This document shows positions 55,286 to 64,000 of a DNA stretch of 64,000 bases, one piece after another (positions within the stretch are counted from its first letter, which is position 1; each line of letters starts with the position of its first letter). The notes under the pieces were generated by a model. The model was not told the origin of the DNA and did no database searches. It was given only the letters and a program-made list of their open reading frames with translations. This DNA comes from Solea solea (lineage: Eukaryota; Chordata; Actinopteri; Pleuronectiformes; Soleidae): contig NC_081139.1 of assembly GCF_958295425.1 (NCBI RefSeq), positions 28,486,463 through 28,550,462 on the forward strand, given 5' to 3'. The position numbers and the translations under genes were made by a program.

Positions 55286-57385
55286 ATGTCCTACCTGTCC
55301 AAACCTGAGCATGAGATGACCGAGCACCTCAAGTCAGTCGTCAGTGACGTGAAGAAGAGGAACGTCAATGAGCGCGACGAGATGAAGCTGATCATGCAGG
55401 CCTACTCCAAACACAGAGAGGTCAGCGCTCAAGAGGCCGTGGCACGGACATGCAGCTTGCCTTTAAAGAAATGCACCCGGAATGTTGTCTTTGTCCAGAC
55501 TGATGACAATGCTCTGAAAATGAGTCACCCGATGAGCCGGTTAAAGAACATGTCACCAGAGGCAGAGGAAGTGTGGATGTCTGGTGTGCCAGAGAAATAC
55601 GAGGTAAGACCCGCTGCACCTGAGTTTGAATTCATGTGTTTGGCTGAATTTGCCTCAGAGTACAGAATTCTCTACGGCCGCCAGACTGAAGGCAAACGAG
55701 CACTTCCTCTCCAAAACGACAAAGGCTTCATTCAGAAACGGACCGAAGGCAAGTGTGCTGTCATCAGGTTCCCTCGCTTCTCAGAGAAGAAACAACCAGA
55801 GAAGCATTACCGACGCCTGCTCAAACTATATTTTCCTCAGCGATCGGACAAAGACCTGACCAGCGAGACGTGCCCGACGTACGAGCACTTCTACAAAAGC
55901 GGCCGCAAGTGGGATCTGGGAGTCAAGAGTATCGTGGACAACAACCAGAAGCGATACGAAGGCTATGGCAGGCAAGTGAACAATGCACTGGACAAGATGC
56001 GACAGATGGGCCCGACTCTGAACGTGTGGAACACCTTTGCGCCAGAGGTTGAAGTCGATCGCATGGAGTGCATTGAGCAGCGGCAGCACATTGATCGCGG
56101 CGACGACGAGGACGAAGAGGACGGGGTGCCTGACTACCACATCGACCCCAAGAGCACCGCAGGCGTCCCGGGTATAGTTGCGCCAAAGTTAAGCCCAGAC
56201 TTTGTGTGCAAAATGTACCAAAGCCTCAACCAAACGCAAGCCTCCGTCTTCTACACTGTGCGCGAGTGGTGCCTGAAACGTGTTTGGGGTCACGATCCCG
56301 AACAGTTTTTCTACCTCGTCTCTGGCGGAGCTGGCTGTGGCAAATCCCACCTCATCAAGTCAATACACCAGGAAGCCACCAAAATCCTGCGCCAGCTGCC
56401 CAAAATCCGCGACCTCGCCGACATGTCCCAGCCCACTGTGTTGCTCACAGCATTCACTGGCACGGCGGCATTCAACATCTTGGGTAAAACCTTGCACGCC
56501 ATCCTGAAGCTGCCAAGGAACCTGAAGCTGCCATACCAGGGCCTTGGGAATGCACTGGACGAGGTGAGGGCAACGCTGGCGAACGCAGAGATTCTCGTCA
56601 TCGACGAAATCTCGATGGTTTCAAAGGAGCTGTTTGCCTACGTCCACTGGAGACTCCAGCAGATCAAAGGCAACAGGAAACCATTTGGAGGGATGTCTGT
56701 TCTGGCAGTGGGAGACTTTTACCAGTTGCCACCCCCCGGTAAAGCCAAACCACTGTGCGTGTATGAGGAGACTGTGTTGGATCTCTGGAAAGATTACTTC
56801 CAGATGGTCAATCTCACAGAGATCATGCGCCAGAAAGACGACCTCGCGTTCGCACAACTGCTCAACAGGATTAGGGTGAAGCCAAAGACGGAGCCACTCG
56901 CCAGTGAAGACGGAGCCTTGCTCGCCACAGTCGTCGCTGACGTCAGTGATTGTCCACCTCAAGCGCTGCACATTTTTACGACGAACAAAGAGGTGGACGC
57001 CCACAATGCCGCCACAGTCGCTGCCTTCCACCGAGACATCGTTAACATTCCGGCAGAAGACTACAAAAAAGATCCCCGGACTGGATGCATGCAGGCCTAT
57101 GCGCAGCCTATCAAGGGCGGCAAAAGAGACCTGCCTGACGTTTTGCAAGCTGCTGCGGGAGTGCGCGTCATGGTCACGAGAAATCTCGACGTCGAAGATG
57201 GACTCGTCAATGGGAAGTTTGGAACGATCGCACACATTGTGACCAGACCCGGATCGCACGGAAAGACGACCGTGACGCTGCTTGGACTCCAACTGGACAA
57301 TCCTTCGGCGGGTCAGAGATTCCGGAAAAGATCCTGGGGCCATCTGACAATCTGGCCTACATTGAAAAATGGGAGGAAAAAATGA
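55262..57385 (+). pseudogene. Helentron Rep C-terminus and Pif1-like helicase
   Basis: A long frame continues the Rep ('[18 protein letters not shown]' with the catalytic Tyr region) and enters a superfamily 1 helicase: Walker A '[13 protein letters not shown]' (56324-56347), '[15 protein letters not shown]', Walker B '[14 protein letters not shown]' (56591-56614), '[18 protein letters not shown]', then '[20 protein letters not shown]'. It breaks near 57330-57390 ('RKRSWGHL' instead of continuing to '[11 protein letters not shown]'). The helicase unwinds DNA during transposition. Motifs are intact but the polypeptide is not. Confidence 0.92.
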
Positions 57386-57725
57386 GTCATAAAAAAGAAT
57401 GGTGTGACGACAGTTCCCAATGAAGCTCGCCTTTGCATGCACAGCCCACAAAGTGCAAGGCATGACCCTACAGTCGGCGGTGGTAAGCCTGAAGCGCGTG
57501 TTTGAGCCCGGACGAGTCGGACCACATCGCTTCAAGGACTGAACGTCACCGACTTTGAGGAAAGTAAAATCTATGCAGATCCTCACATCACGTCTGCACT
57601 CGAGGGTATGAGCAGAGCTTCATTCCACGGTGTAATGCCACTCTTGCACCGCGTCCCATTGGCAGAGCAAACCATTTTCACGGTCATCCACCACAACACA
57701 TAAGGACTGACCTGTCACATGGACG
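57386..57725 (+). pseudogene. Helentron helicase C-terminal remnant
   Basis: In other frames the sequence gives the last helicase motif, '[19 protein letters not shown]' and '[11 protein letters not shown]', then 'EESKIYADPHITSALEGMSR' and 'HRVPLAEQTIFTVIHHN'. Stops and shifts separate them. At about 57726 a minus-strand LINE interrupts the element before the endonuclease. Confidence 0.82.
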
Positions 57726-58740
57726 ACATTACATTACATTACATGTCATTTAGCAGACGCTTTTATCCAAAGCGACTTACAATAAGTGCATTTAAACATT
57801 TGGGTACAAATAAGAGCTAGAAGTAAGTAAGAGCTTCAAGTAAACCAACCTATGAAGTGCTAGTCGTAAGTGCGATGTATAGGTTTTTATTTTATTTTAT
57901 TTTATTTTTTTATTTTTAATTTTTTTTGTCGTCGTCGTCGTCATCGTCTTAGTCGAGGTGGAGTCGGAAGAAATGTGTTTTTAGTCGGCGGCGGAAGATG
58001 TGGAGGCTTTCCGCTGTCCGGATGTCGATGGGGAGCTCGTTCCACCATTTGGGAGCGAGGACAGTGAACAGTCTCGAGTTCTGTGAATGCCTCTGCGATC
58101 CGCTCAGTGAGGGGGCAGCGAGCCGGTTTGCCGATGCAGAGCGAAGTGGGCGGGCTGGGGTGTAGGTTTTGATCATGTCTTGGATGTAGGCTGGACCGGA
58201 TCCGTTTGTAGCATGGAACGCAAGCACTAGAGTCTTGAAGCGGATGCGAGCAGCTACAGGAAGCCAGTGAAGGGCGCGGAGGAGAGGTGTAGTGTGGGAG
58301 AATTTTGGTAAGTTGAAGACCAGTCGAGCTGCTGCATTCTGGATGAGTTGCAGGGGTCAGATGGCACACGCAGGGAGACCAGCCAGGAGGGAGTTGCAGT
58401 AATCCAAGCGTGAGATGACAAGAGCCTGGACCAGAACCTGTGCCGCCTTCTGGGTTAGAAGAGGCCGTATCCTTCTGATGTTGTGCAACATGTATCTGCA
58501 AGATCGAGCTGTTGCAGCAATGTTGGCAGTGAGGGAGAGATGGTCATCAAGTGTCACACCCAGGTTCCTTGCGGTATGAGACGGAGTTACCACAGAGTTG
58601 TCGAGGGTGATGGTTAGGTCTTTGGTGGGAGAGCCCTTTCCTGGGAGAAAAAGAAACTCAGTCTTGTTGAGATTGAGTTTCAGGTGATGGTCAGACATCC
58701 ACTGAGAGATGTCGGTCAGACAAGCGGTCAGATGGGCTCA
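57726..58740 (-). pseudogene. Rex1/CR1-like LINE, 5'-truncated (copy 2), inside the Helentron
   Basis: On the minus strand: 'MSDHHLKLNLNKTEFLFLPG', 'LGVTLDDHLSLTANIAATAR', 'QALVISRLDYCNSLLAGLP', one TGA, then 'LQLIQNAAARLVFNLPK', 'HWLPVAARIRFKTLVLAFH' and 'PKWWNELPIDIRTAESLH', ending in the tail TGTAAGTCGCTTTGGATAAA with ATGTA repeats. It begins after the RT catalytic core, so it is a dead 5'-truncated insertion. It separates 'TCHMDD' from the Helentron endonuclease. Confidence 0.87.
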
Positions 58741-58775
58741 GCGAGCCTGAGCCCATCATGAACTCAGGCTCGCTG
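58731..58775. repeat. Overlapping hairpins at the LINE/Helentron junction
   Basis: GATGGGCTCAG (58731-58741) pairs with CTGAGCCCATC (58747-58757) around a 5-base loop. CAGCGAGCCTGAG (58739-58751) pairs with CTCAGGCTCGCTG (58763-58775) around an 11-base loop. The two stems share bases and are mutually exclusive. Confidence 0.85.
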
Positions 58776-59400
58776 ATGTTTTCTGTGTGACAGAAACACA
58801 TTTGTCCGGATCTGTTGTGCCCCAGACGTTACACTTGGACGGGTACAACGTGTTCACGCGTAACAGACACACGTCGTACACACACTACACAGACATGGCT
58901 ACAAAGGATGGAGGTGGGGTCGCAGTGTACTGTCGGAACAATCTTCGGGCTGAGGCCCGTCGATACATCCAAAACGTCACAGATCTGGAATTTGTTGTCG
59001 TCAAAGTTGAGGGACCAGTCAAAGCGTTAATCGCGACTGTGTTCAAGCCTCCAAATTACAGTCTGGTCAAGTTCCTGCCAAACTTGCAAAGCCTCTTGGA
59101 CAGTTTGGACATGATGAATCACCAGCCTGTCATTGTTTGTGGGGACTTTAACGAGGACCTACTTTCAGGAGGCAAGAAATCCATCAGAGAGGTGTTTCAG
59201 TCCAGAGGCTTTACCCAACTAATAACAACGGCAACGACGGAAAAGCAGACACTGCTCGACCACATCTACATCTCAGAGCCACAAAACATGCCTCCAAGCT
59301 GGTGTACTGCAGACATACTACAGTTATCACCAGCCAGTGTACTGTGTTCTGAATGTGTAAAACCAGCTAATACATACTACTTATATGAACTATTTATTGT
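58760..59400 (+). pseudogene. Helentron APE-type endonuclease
   Basis: The frame gives 'RLADVFCVTETHLSGSVVPQ' (catalytic Glu in ETH), 'DGGGVAVYCRNNLRAE', 'LIATVFKPPNYSLVKFLPN', 'PVIVCGDFNEDLLSGGK' and 'KQTLLDHIYIS', an AP-endonuclease-like fold as found in non-LTR retrotransposons. An endonuclease attached to RepHel is a hallmark of Helentrons. The SDH end of the domain is missing. The 3' terminus of the element was not located. Confidence 0.82.
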
Positions 59401-61449
59401 GTATGTGTATTTATTTATTTATTTATTATCCACAAATGTGGATCATTGTGTATGGGTGCAAGTAGAGGCATCTGGCATGTCCTCCATTGCTCACATTTTT
59501 TTTTTAACTAACTTATTTGTGTTGATGATTGTAAATATGTGATTGACCATGTATTGGTATGTATTGGCTGGTTATAGCGTGTGTGTCTATATGTTGTGTT
59601 TAATGACAAATTTTGTTGGCCCGGTAATATAATGTTTTGTGTGGGGAGTGGAGGTCGGGAGGGAATCGGCGACAAAGAGAAGAGACTGGCTGAAGGAGGA
59701 ACCTGGACCCTCCATGAAGAAGTCCAGGTAACACACACACATTTGTTTTCACTTTTTTTTTGACGAAGAACATCAAGGACCAACAACAAAAACAAAGATA
59801 AGTATTATTTTCTATTTGCTAATCAACCCACGGCAAAAGGCTTCGCTCTCTGCACTGAGGATGAAACTCAGACGCTTGAATATCTGACTCTCTCACATAA
59901 AACAATAACATCTGCAGCAAAAGACTAGCATGTAGCCACCCTGACGACAGTTCGGCAGAGAGAGAGCGAGAGAATGAAAACACAAGTGCACGTACACCCT
60001 GACAGCGTGTGATTGGTTACGCTGCGTCACGTGACGTGAACTCCTCATGTCACCCGTATATTGTACACTTTTCGACACACTTGAAATGAACAAAATATTC
60101 CTTTTAAGCAGATATAAACCAACATTATGTATATATATATATATATTTAATATATTTATTGACATATTTTGGATTTAAATCATAAATCCTATTTATTCAT
60201 TTGGTGTAAGATTATTTTAAATCAAACTCTATTTGTCTGTCACATAAAATAATATGAATTTATTAATTTATTGATCTGACCAATTAACTGGTAAGTGGAC
60301 TTCTAATAAGGGCCTAGTAACCTGGGTTACACATGCATTAATAAATGGGCTCCCAGACTCATTTGACTTTGGGCAATTATTGGTTGGAAAAGCCAGGCTT
60401 CATTCGGGTCATTGAATCAGGATCCAGTACACAATATTCTATTCTTCTATATTTAATGACCTGAGTGTTGGTTGGCACTCTGAAGCGGCCACAGTTTACA
60501 TTAACATTAACCAGAGACATGATTAATGTATGATTTCTGACTTCAAAATCAGCTTGTTGGACCAAAACACTGGCAACAATTCTCAGCCAGAAAACACACA
60601 CTGTCACACGTAACACATTGTAACAACTAGCAGAAATTGAGTAAAGGTACGCACCAAGCAAAGGAAAACAAATGTTTTACTTTCTCTGTGTATCACATAA
60701 GCCGTTTCCTCATTGATTCAGTCCATCAAAGAATTGGCATGGAAGCGCATTCATTGTCCAGCAAAAGCCCAGCATAATGCATGTACAAGTACACTACAAT
60801 GTTTATTGTGTATATAATGTATGATCTCAGTTTTTGACATGTAGGATCAACTAACTATTTGTTACACGTTAAGAATATTATTTCATTTGCTTCCATTTCC
60901 TTTGTCTATATCTCTGTGTCAAGTCATTTACAGTACTTTTGAAAGCAAAAACAAGTTGATGAAATTCCAGGGCTGCAACTATAATAATTACACAACAAAG
61001 CAACACGTGTAGTATAATGATTTATACTGTACAGGAATGTGACGCTTCTAGTCCTTCCTCTCTCCTGGATTTGGCCACAAGATTGAAGCAGCTGTTTGGA
61101 ATGATTATTTCATTTTATCTTGGATTCATTTATACTAAGATATTTTCTACATATAATCTGAACATGGTTAGTGCAGAAATTCAAGAACTCTAAGTGTTTT
61201 GAATGAAAACAGTGTTTGAGTGTGCTGTAAACATTAAGTTTATGAAGAGTTTTGACAATGTGACTTCAGTCCTATGAAAACCCAGTGCGGTTCATCTTGC
61301 AGTGTGGCGAAAACAAAGGACAAAAAAGAATACAGATCACCTAACATATATCCACTTGTTAACTAAAAACTCAGTACTCATATTTGATGAAGCTACAAAG
61401 CATTGCATTCATGGCTTCATAAACTTTTCTTCTCTTTTCCTCATATTAG
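59401..61449. other. Unassigned AT-rich region
   Basis: Includes an (AT)n run at about 60128-60146 and, at 60668-60875, the first copy of a diverged direct duplication (second copy 62166-62375). No recognisable coding domain on either strand. Confidence 0.5.
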
Positions 61450-61517
61450 GTTGTCGAAAATGTAGTAGACAGAAAATATTCCAGTTTGGCTCAATTTCTG
61501 GGAGAAGGATACATGAG
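61450..61517 (+). CDS. Candidate exon (CRKC... segment) of an unnamed gene
   Basis: Flanked by CTCATATTAG and GTAAGA. It reads 'CRKCSRQKIFQFGSISGRRI' then HE, leaving in phase 0. It joins in frame to the next candidate exon at 61666. The two-cysteine start and compact hydrophobic pattern resemble the N-terminal part of a small beta-barrel domain. Upstream exons were not found. Confidence 0.45.
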
Positions 61518-61665
61518 GTAAGATTTTATAGCATTTTCATTTTCTATATTCTTCATTTGGTTTCTTGTTTGTCTCAGTGAGTCATTCTTGCCTTTCAAAG
61601 ATACAACTATCCAGTGGTTGTATGAACAGCTCAAATGATTGTTCCTTATCTCTCTCTGTGTGTAG

Positions 61666-61706
61666 GGGAAAGAAGAAGTGAAAGTGTGCTGGTTGCCTTG
61701 CTCTAT
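61666..61706 (+). CDS. Candidate exon ('GKEEVKVCWLPCS') of an unnamed gene
   Basis: It follows CTCTGTGTGTAG and reads GKEEVKVCWLPCS. Either it ends at the TAA at 61711-61713, or it splices at GTGCTA (61707) and continues at 63677, giving a '..CWLPCSIGKTWDDTWEP..' sequence like a chromodomain-type barrel. The donor is weak. Confidence 0.35.
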
Positions 61707-62165
61707 GTGCTAAGAATTCATACACAATTGTTCTATCTCCACTACTGTTTCATGAAGAGTCCAAGAAAGTGTTGCAGCATGTTTGTAGGACCATAACAAA
61801 AGTAGCACATGTGTCATGTATTTGCTGCACCTCCTGTTTGAACTTGGTGACCCCATGGTAGCTGAGAGCTATCCTCACAATTGTGGGGAAAAGAGGTGTA
61901 GTGCCTGGGGTAGATAGGTTGTAGGAATTTATTCCAGCAGCATTTTGCAGTGAGGATGAGAGCAGTGTCAGCAGCGATATTAGAATACATGAAGGATAAC
62001 AGGGCAGGAAGAAGCAGTAAGAAAGATGAGGAAGAGGAGAAGACTTAGGAATAGCAGTGGGAATTTTAGGGAACTCCATTTCCATTCCAGAAGGAGAGTT
62101 ACCTTAAACTACATGACTCTGTGAACATAACCTGATGGCCGGCAGGTTTTCTTCAACAAACCATT

Positions 62166-62375
62166 GGTTTCTCTGTGTATCACATAAGCTGTTTCCTGAT
62201 TGATTCAGTCCATAAAAACATTGATTCCATCTCTTGATTATATTTCTCCACTCAGCATAATGCATGTGCTTTTTTTTATAAGTTCCACTACAATGTTTAT
62301 TGTGTATATAATGTAAGATCTCAGTTTTAAAATTCTAAATGGGTGTGAAGCGTTACTAACTATTTGTTTCTTTCA
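62166..62375 (+). repeat. Diverged direct duplication, copy 2
   Basis: TTTCTCTGTGTATCACATAAG, TGATTCAGTCCAT, CAGCATAATGCATG and CACTACAATGTTTATTGTG occur in the same order at 60675-60830. The two blocks lie about 1.5 kb apart with independent indels. Directly after this copy TTTCACTCAG precedes a 30-codon open stretch (from 62382) that might be an exon. Confidence 0.75.
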
Positions 62376-62972
62376 CTCAGGATGTAAATGTTCCCACTGT
62401 TCGCCAGAATAGAATTTATACAATGAAGAAAAAATACAATCCAAATCATATTTGTGATAAGCCTATATGTTAATATTTCTGAGTGAAGAAGAAACAATGA
62501 CTTTCTTAAATAGACTGTGAAGAGCAAATCTTGATTCAAGGAAATGTAAGTATGTTCCATGATTAACTAATGGAACACAGAATCAAACTTTATTGTGAAG
62601 TTATTGATACTTTTGACCAATGTAACTGTTTTATTTACAGAGAAATCTTCTCAATCTGCATATACATGCATTAGAATGGTAGTATCAGAGATCCATTTAG
62701 GAAGGCTTTTTTTGTTTACCATTGTCACGTGGGCTGTAACGGGGACGTAACAACCATGAACATGAATTCCGTCAGGTTCAACCAACTCAGAGTTTCAGTC
62801 CTGAATCCGACAACTTGAGAGAGAGAAAATACATGGGGTGCATGTGGTGTGACATGGCTGCTGCAGCATGCCCAATTATACAGTATCTAATTGAAAGTGT
62901 TACATGGCTTTTGGAGCCACGACCCTACTGAATGTTTCCACAGCTCATGTCTTTTTCTTCTCCACGTGCAGC

Positions 62973-63066
62973 TATGCAGCCCTCCGACATCAAACAGTGT
63001 AGAAAACAAGTACAATCTGTTTCAAATGATGAAGATAAATACCTCATTGTACCAGAAGGCAAGTGA
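62973..63066 (+). other. Possible small exon
   Basis: After a pyrimidine-rich stretch and CACGTGCAG, an ATG opens 'MQPSDIKQCRKQVQSVSNDE' then 'DKYLIVPEGK' and TGA. It has an acceptor-like start but no strong donor, and no homologue comes to mind. Confidence 0.25.
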
Positions 63067-63676
63067 AGTAGCCAAGCTTCTAAAACCTTCAGAACAAACT
63101 TCATTATGACTTAGCTAAACTCAACATGCACACATTGAAGCTGGCAGCAACCACAGGCCACTGACTGTAGCAGGTCAAACAAACCCATTGCATCCTGCAT
63201 ATGTACACGTCCCACATCCATTTCCCATGTATTTTAGCTGTTAGGCTCAGAGTTTCCTGCTTTCTGAAACAGCCTCAAACCTTTTCTAGTGTTTTTCTTT
63301 TTTTTTTACGCAGAGCATAATAAAAAAAAACATTGCACAAAAGTCATGTGTCTGTGTGTTACAGGCCAAGGTGTTTTTCTTTCAATCTCATCAAGAATAC
63401 AGAATACTCAAATGTTGAAACTCACTCTGTTTCTTCAAGTGTTCATGTCATAGCTCCTTATTAGACCACATAACCGACCTTTGACCCTGACCCCAAAAAG
63501 TTGACTTCAATTTCCTCTTCAGTTACATTGAGCCACTTCAACAAACTTAATGTCTGTAAATGAAAACACTCTTAATCATGAATGAAATCCATTTATTTGA
63601 GTGTTTTGTTTTGCTTTGTTTAAACATGATCTTAAAGTTTGCACTGTCTGATAACAACTTGTTGTGTTCTGATACT

Positions 63677-63784
63677 TTGCAGTGGCAAAACCTGGGATGA
63701 CACATGGGAGCCTGCAAACACATTTGCACAACAACACCACACTGCCACCCCTGAGTCTCCTCCTCCTTCTGGTTCAGTTAGCTG
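63677..63784 (+). CDS. Candidate terminal exon with chromo-like WDDTWEP motif
   Basis: After GATACTTTGCAG the sequence reads 'GKTWDDTWEPANTFAQQHH' then a Ser/Pro-rich tail ending at TGA (63782-63784). 'W-x-x-(T/S)WEP-x-x-(N/H)F/L' is the signature near the end of chromodomains, which bind methylated lysines. With so short a match the assignment is tentative. It may complete the exons at 61450 and 61666. Confidence 0.4.
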
Positions 63785-64000
63785 AACCTAACTGGTTGGG
63801 CTCTACTCACAGCAGGGGAAAAGAGACAATCGACAGAAATGACTGACACTGAGCTCAAATCCAATACTGTGCTGCAACACGTGTCTTTTGTTTTTATTGA
63901 AGGAATGTGTTCATGGATCTTGTGTTCTATGCCATTCACACATCAACCATGTTAAATTACATCTGGTAAACATCAATCATTTATTAAGCTCAACATGTAA
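63785..64000. other. Window end, nothing recognised
   Basis: No repeat or gene is visible. If the exon at 63677 is real, this is its 3' untranslated region. Confidence 0.3.

Noticed and set aside
56621..57586. Minus-strand 321-codon frame opposite the Helentron helicase
   Set aside because: Shadow frame; the plus strand carries clear helicase motifs.

Overview
The window reads as vertebrate, most likely teleost (percomorph-type) nuclear DNA. It has spliced exons, long CA/TG microsatellites, L1, L2 and Rex1/CR1-like LINEs, hAT and Tc1-like transposons, solo LTRs, a tRNA-derived SINE and a Helentron. It also holds a fish-type NLR gene with an N-terminal 'ESPGPSG..SVKSD' repeat, RING, FISNA-NACHT and 174-bp LRR exons. 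There is no prokaryotic architecture.

Layout. 1-17.8 kb is gene-poor: dispersed repeats, a 433-bp hAT element, an old L1 broken by two L2-like insertions (7.8-12.5 kb), a 1.08-kb hAT with a BED/transposase remnant, and a solo LTR. 17.8-44.1 kb is one plus-strand NLR gene. Ten coding exons can be joined in frame (149+120+212+1969+5x174+19 nt = 3339 nt, 1112 aa) ending in a short terminal exon without B30.2. Its introns carry an 885-bp TG/TCTG microsatellite, a duplicated exon with a duplicated hAT, a three-exon antisense gene remnant, a minisatellite of seven 52-bp units each ending in a splice-acceptor-like CACAG, and an 11.2-kb nest of retroelements between the first two LRR exons.

44.1-49.5 kb holds small transposons (hAT, Tc1-like), Ty3/gypsy gag and pol scraps, a SINE and a 5'-truncated LINE. 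49.6-52.2 kb holds a compact four-coding-exon gene (810 nt, 269 aa, zinc-ribbon-like start) that I cannot name. 52.8-59.4 kb is a decayed Helentron (DUF6570-like N-terminus, HUH Rep, Pif1-like helicase, APE-type endonuclease) with several frameshifts and a minus-strand LINE inserted at the helicase/endonuclease junction. 59.4-64 kb holds candidate exons of another gene with a chromo-like WDDTWEP ending, plus a diverged intronic duplication.

How the parts relate: the NLR is the only clearly interpretable host gene. Its ten exons keep frame and splice phase despite heavy transposon load. Repeat units in and around its exons (N-terminal exon, coding 48-bp repeat, LRR exon plus intron blocks) suggest growth by unequal exchange. 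All calls are by eye from sequence; no search was run.
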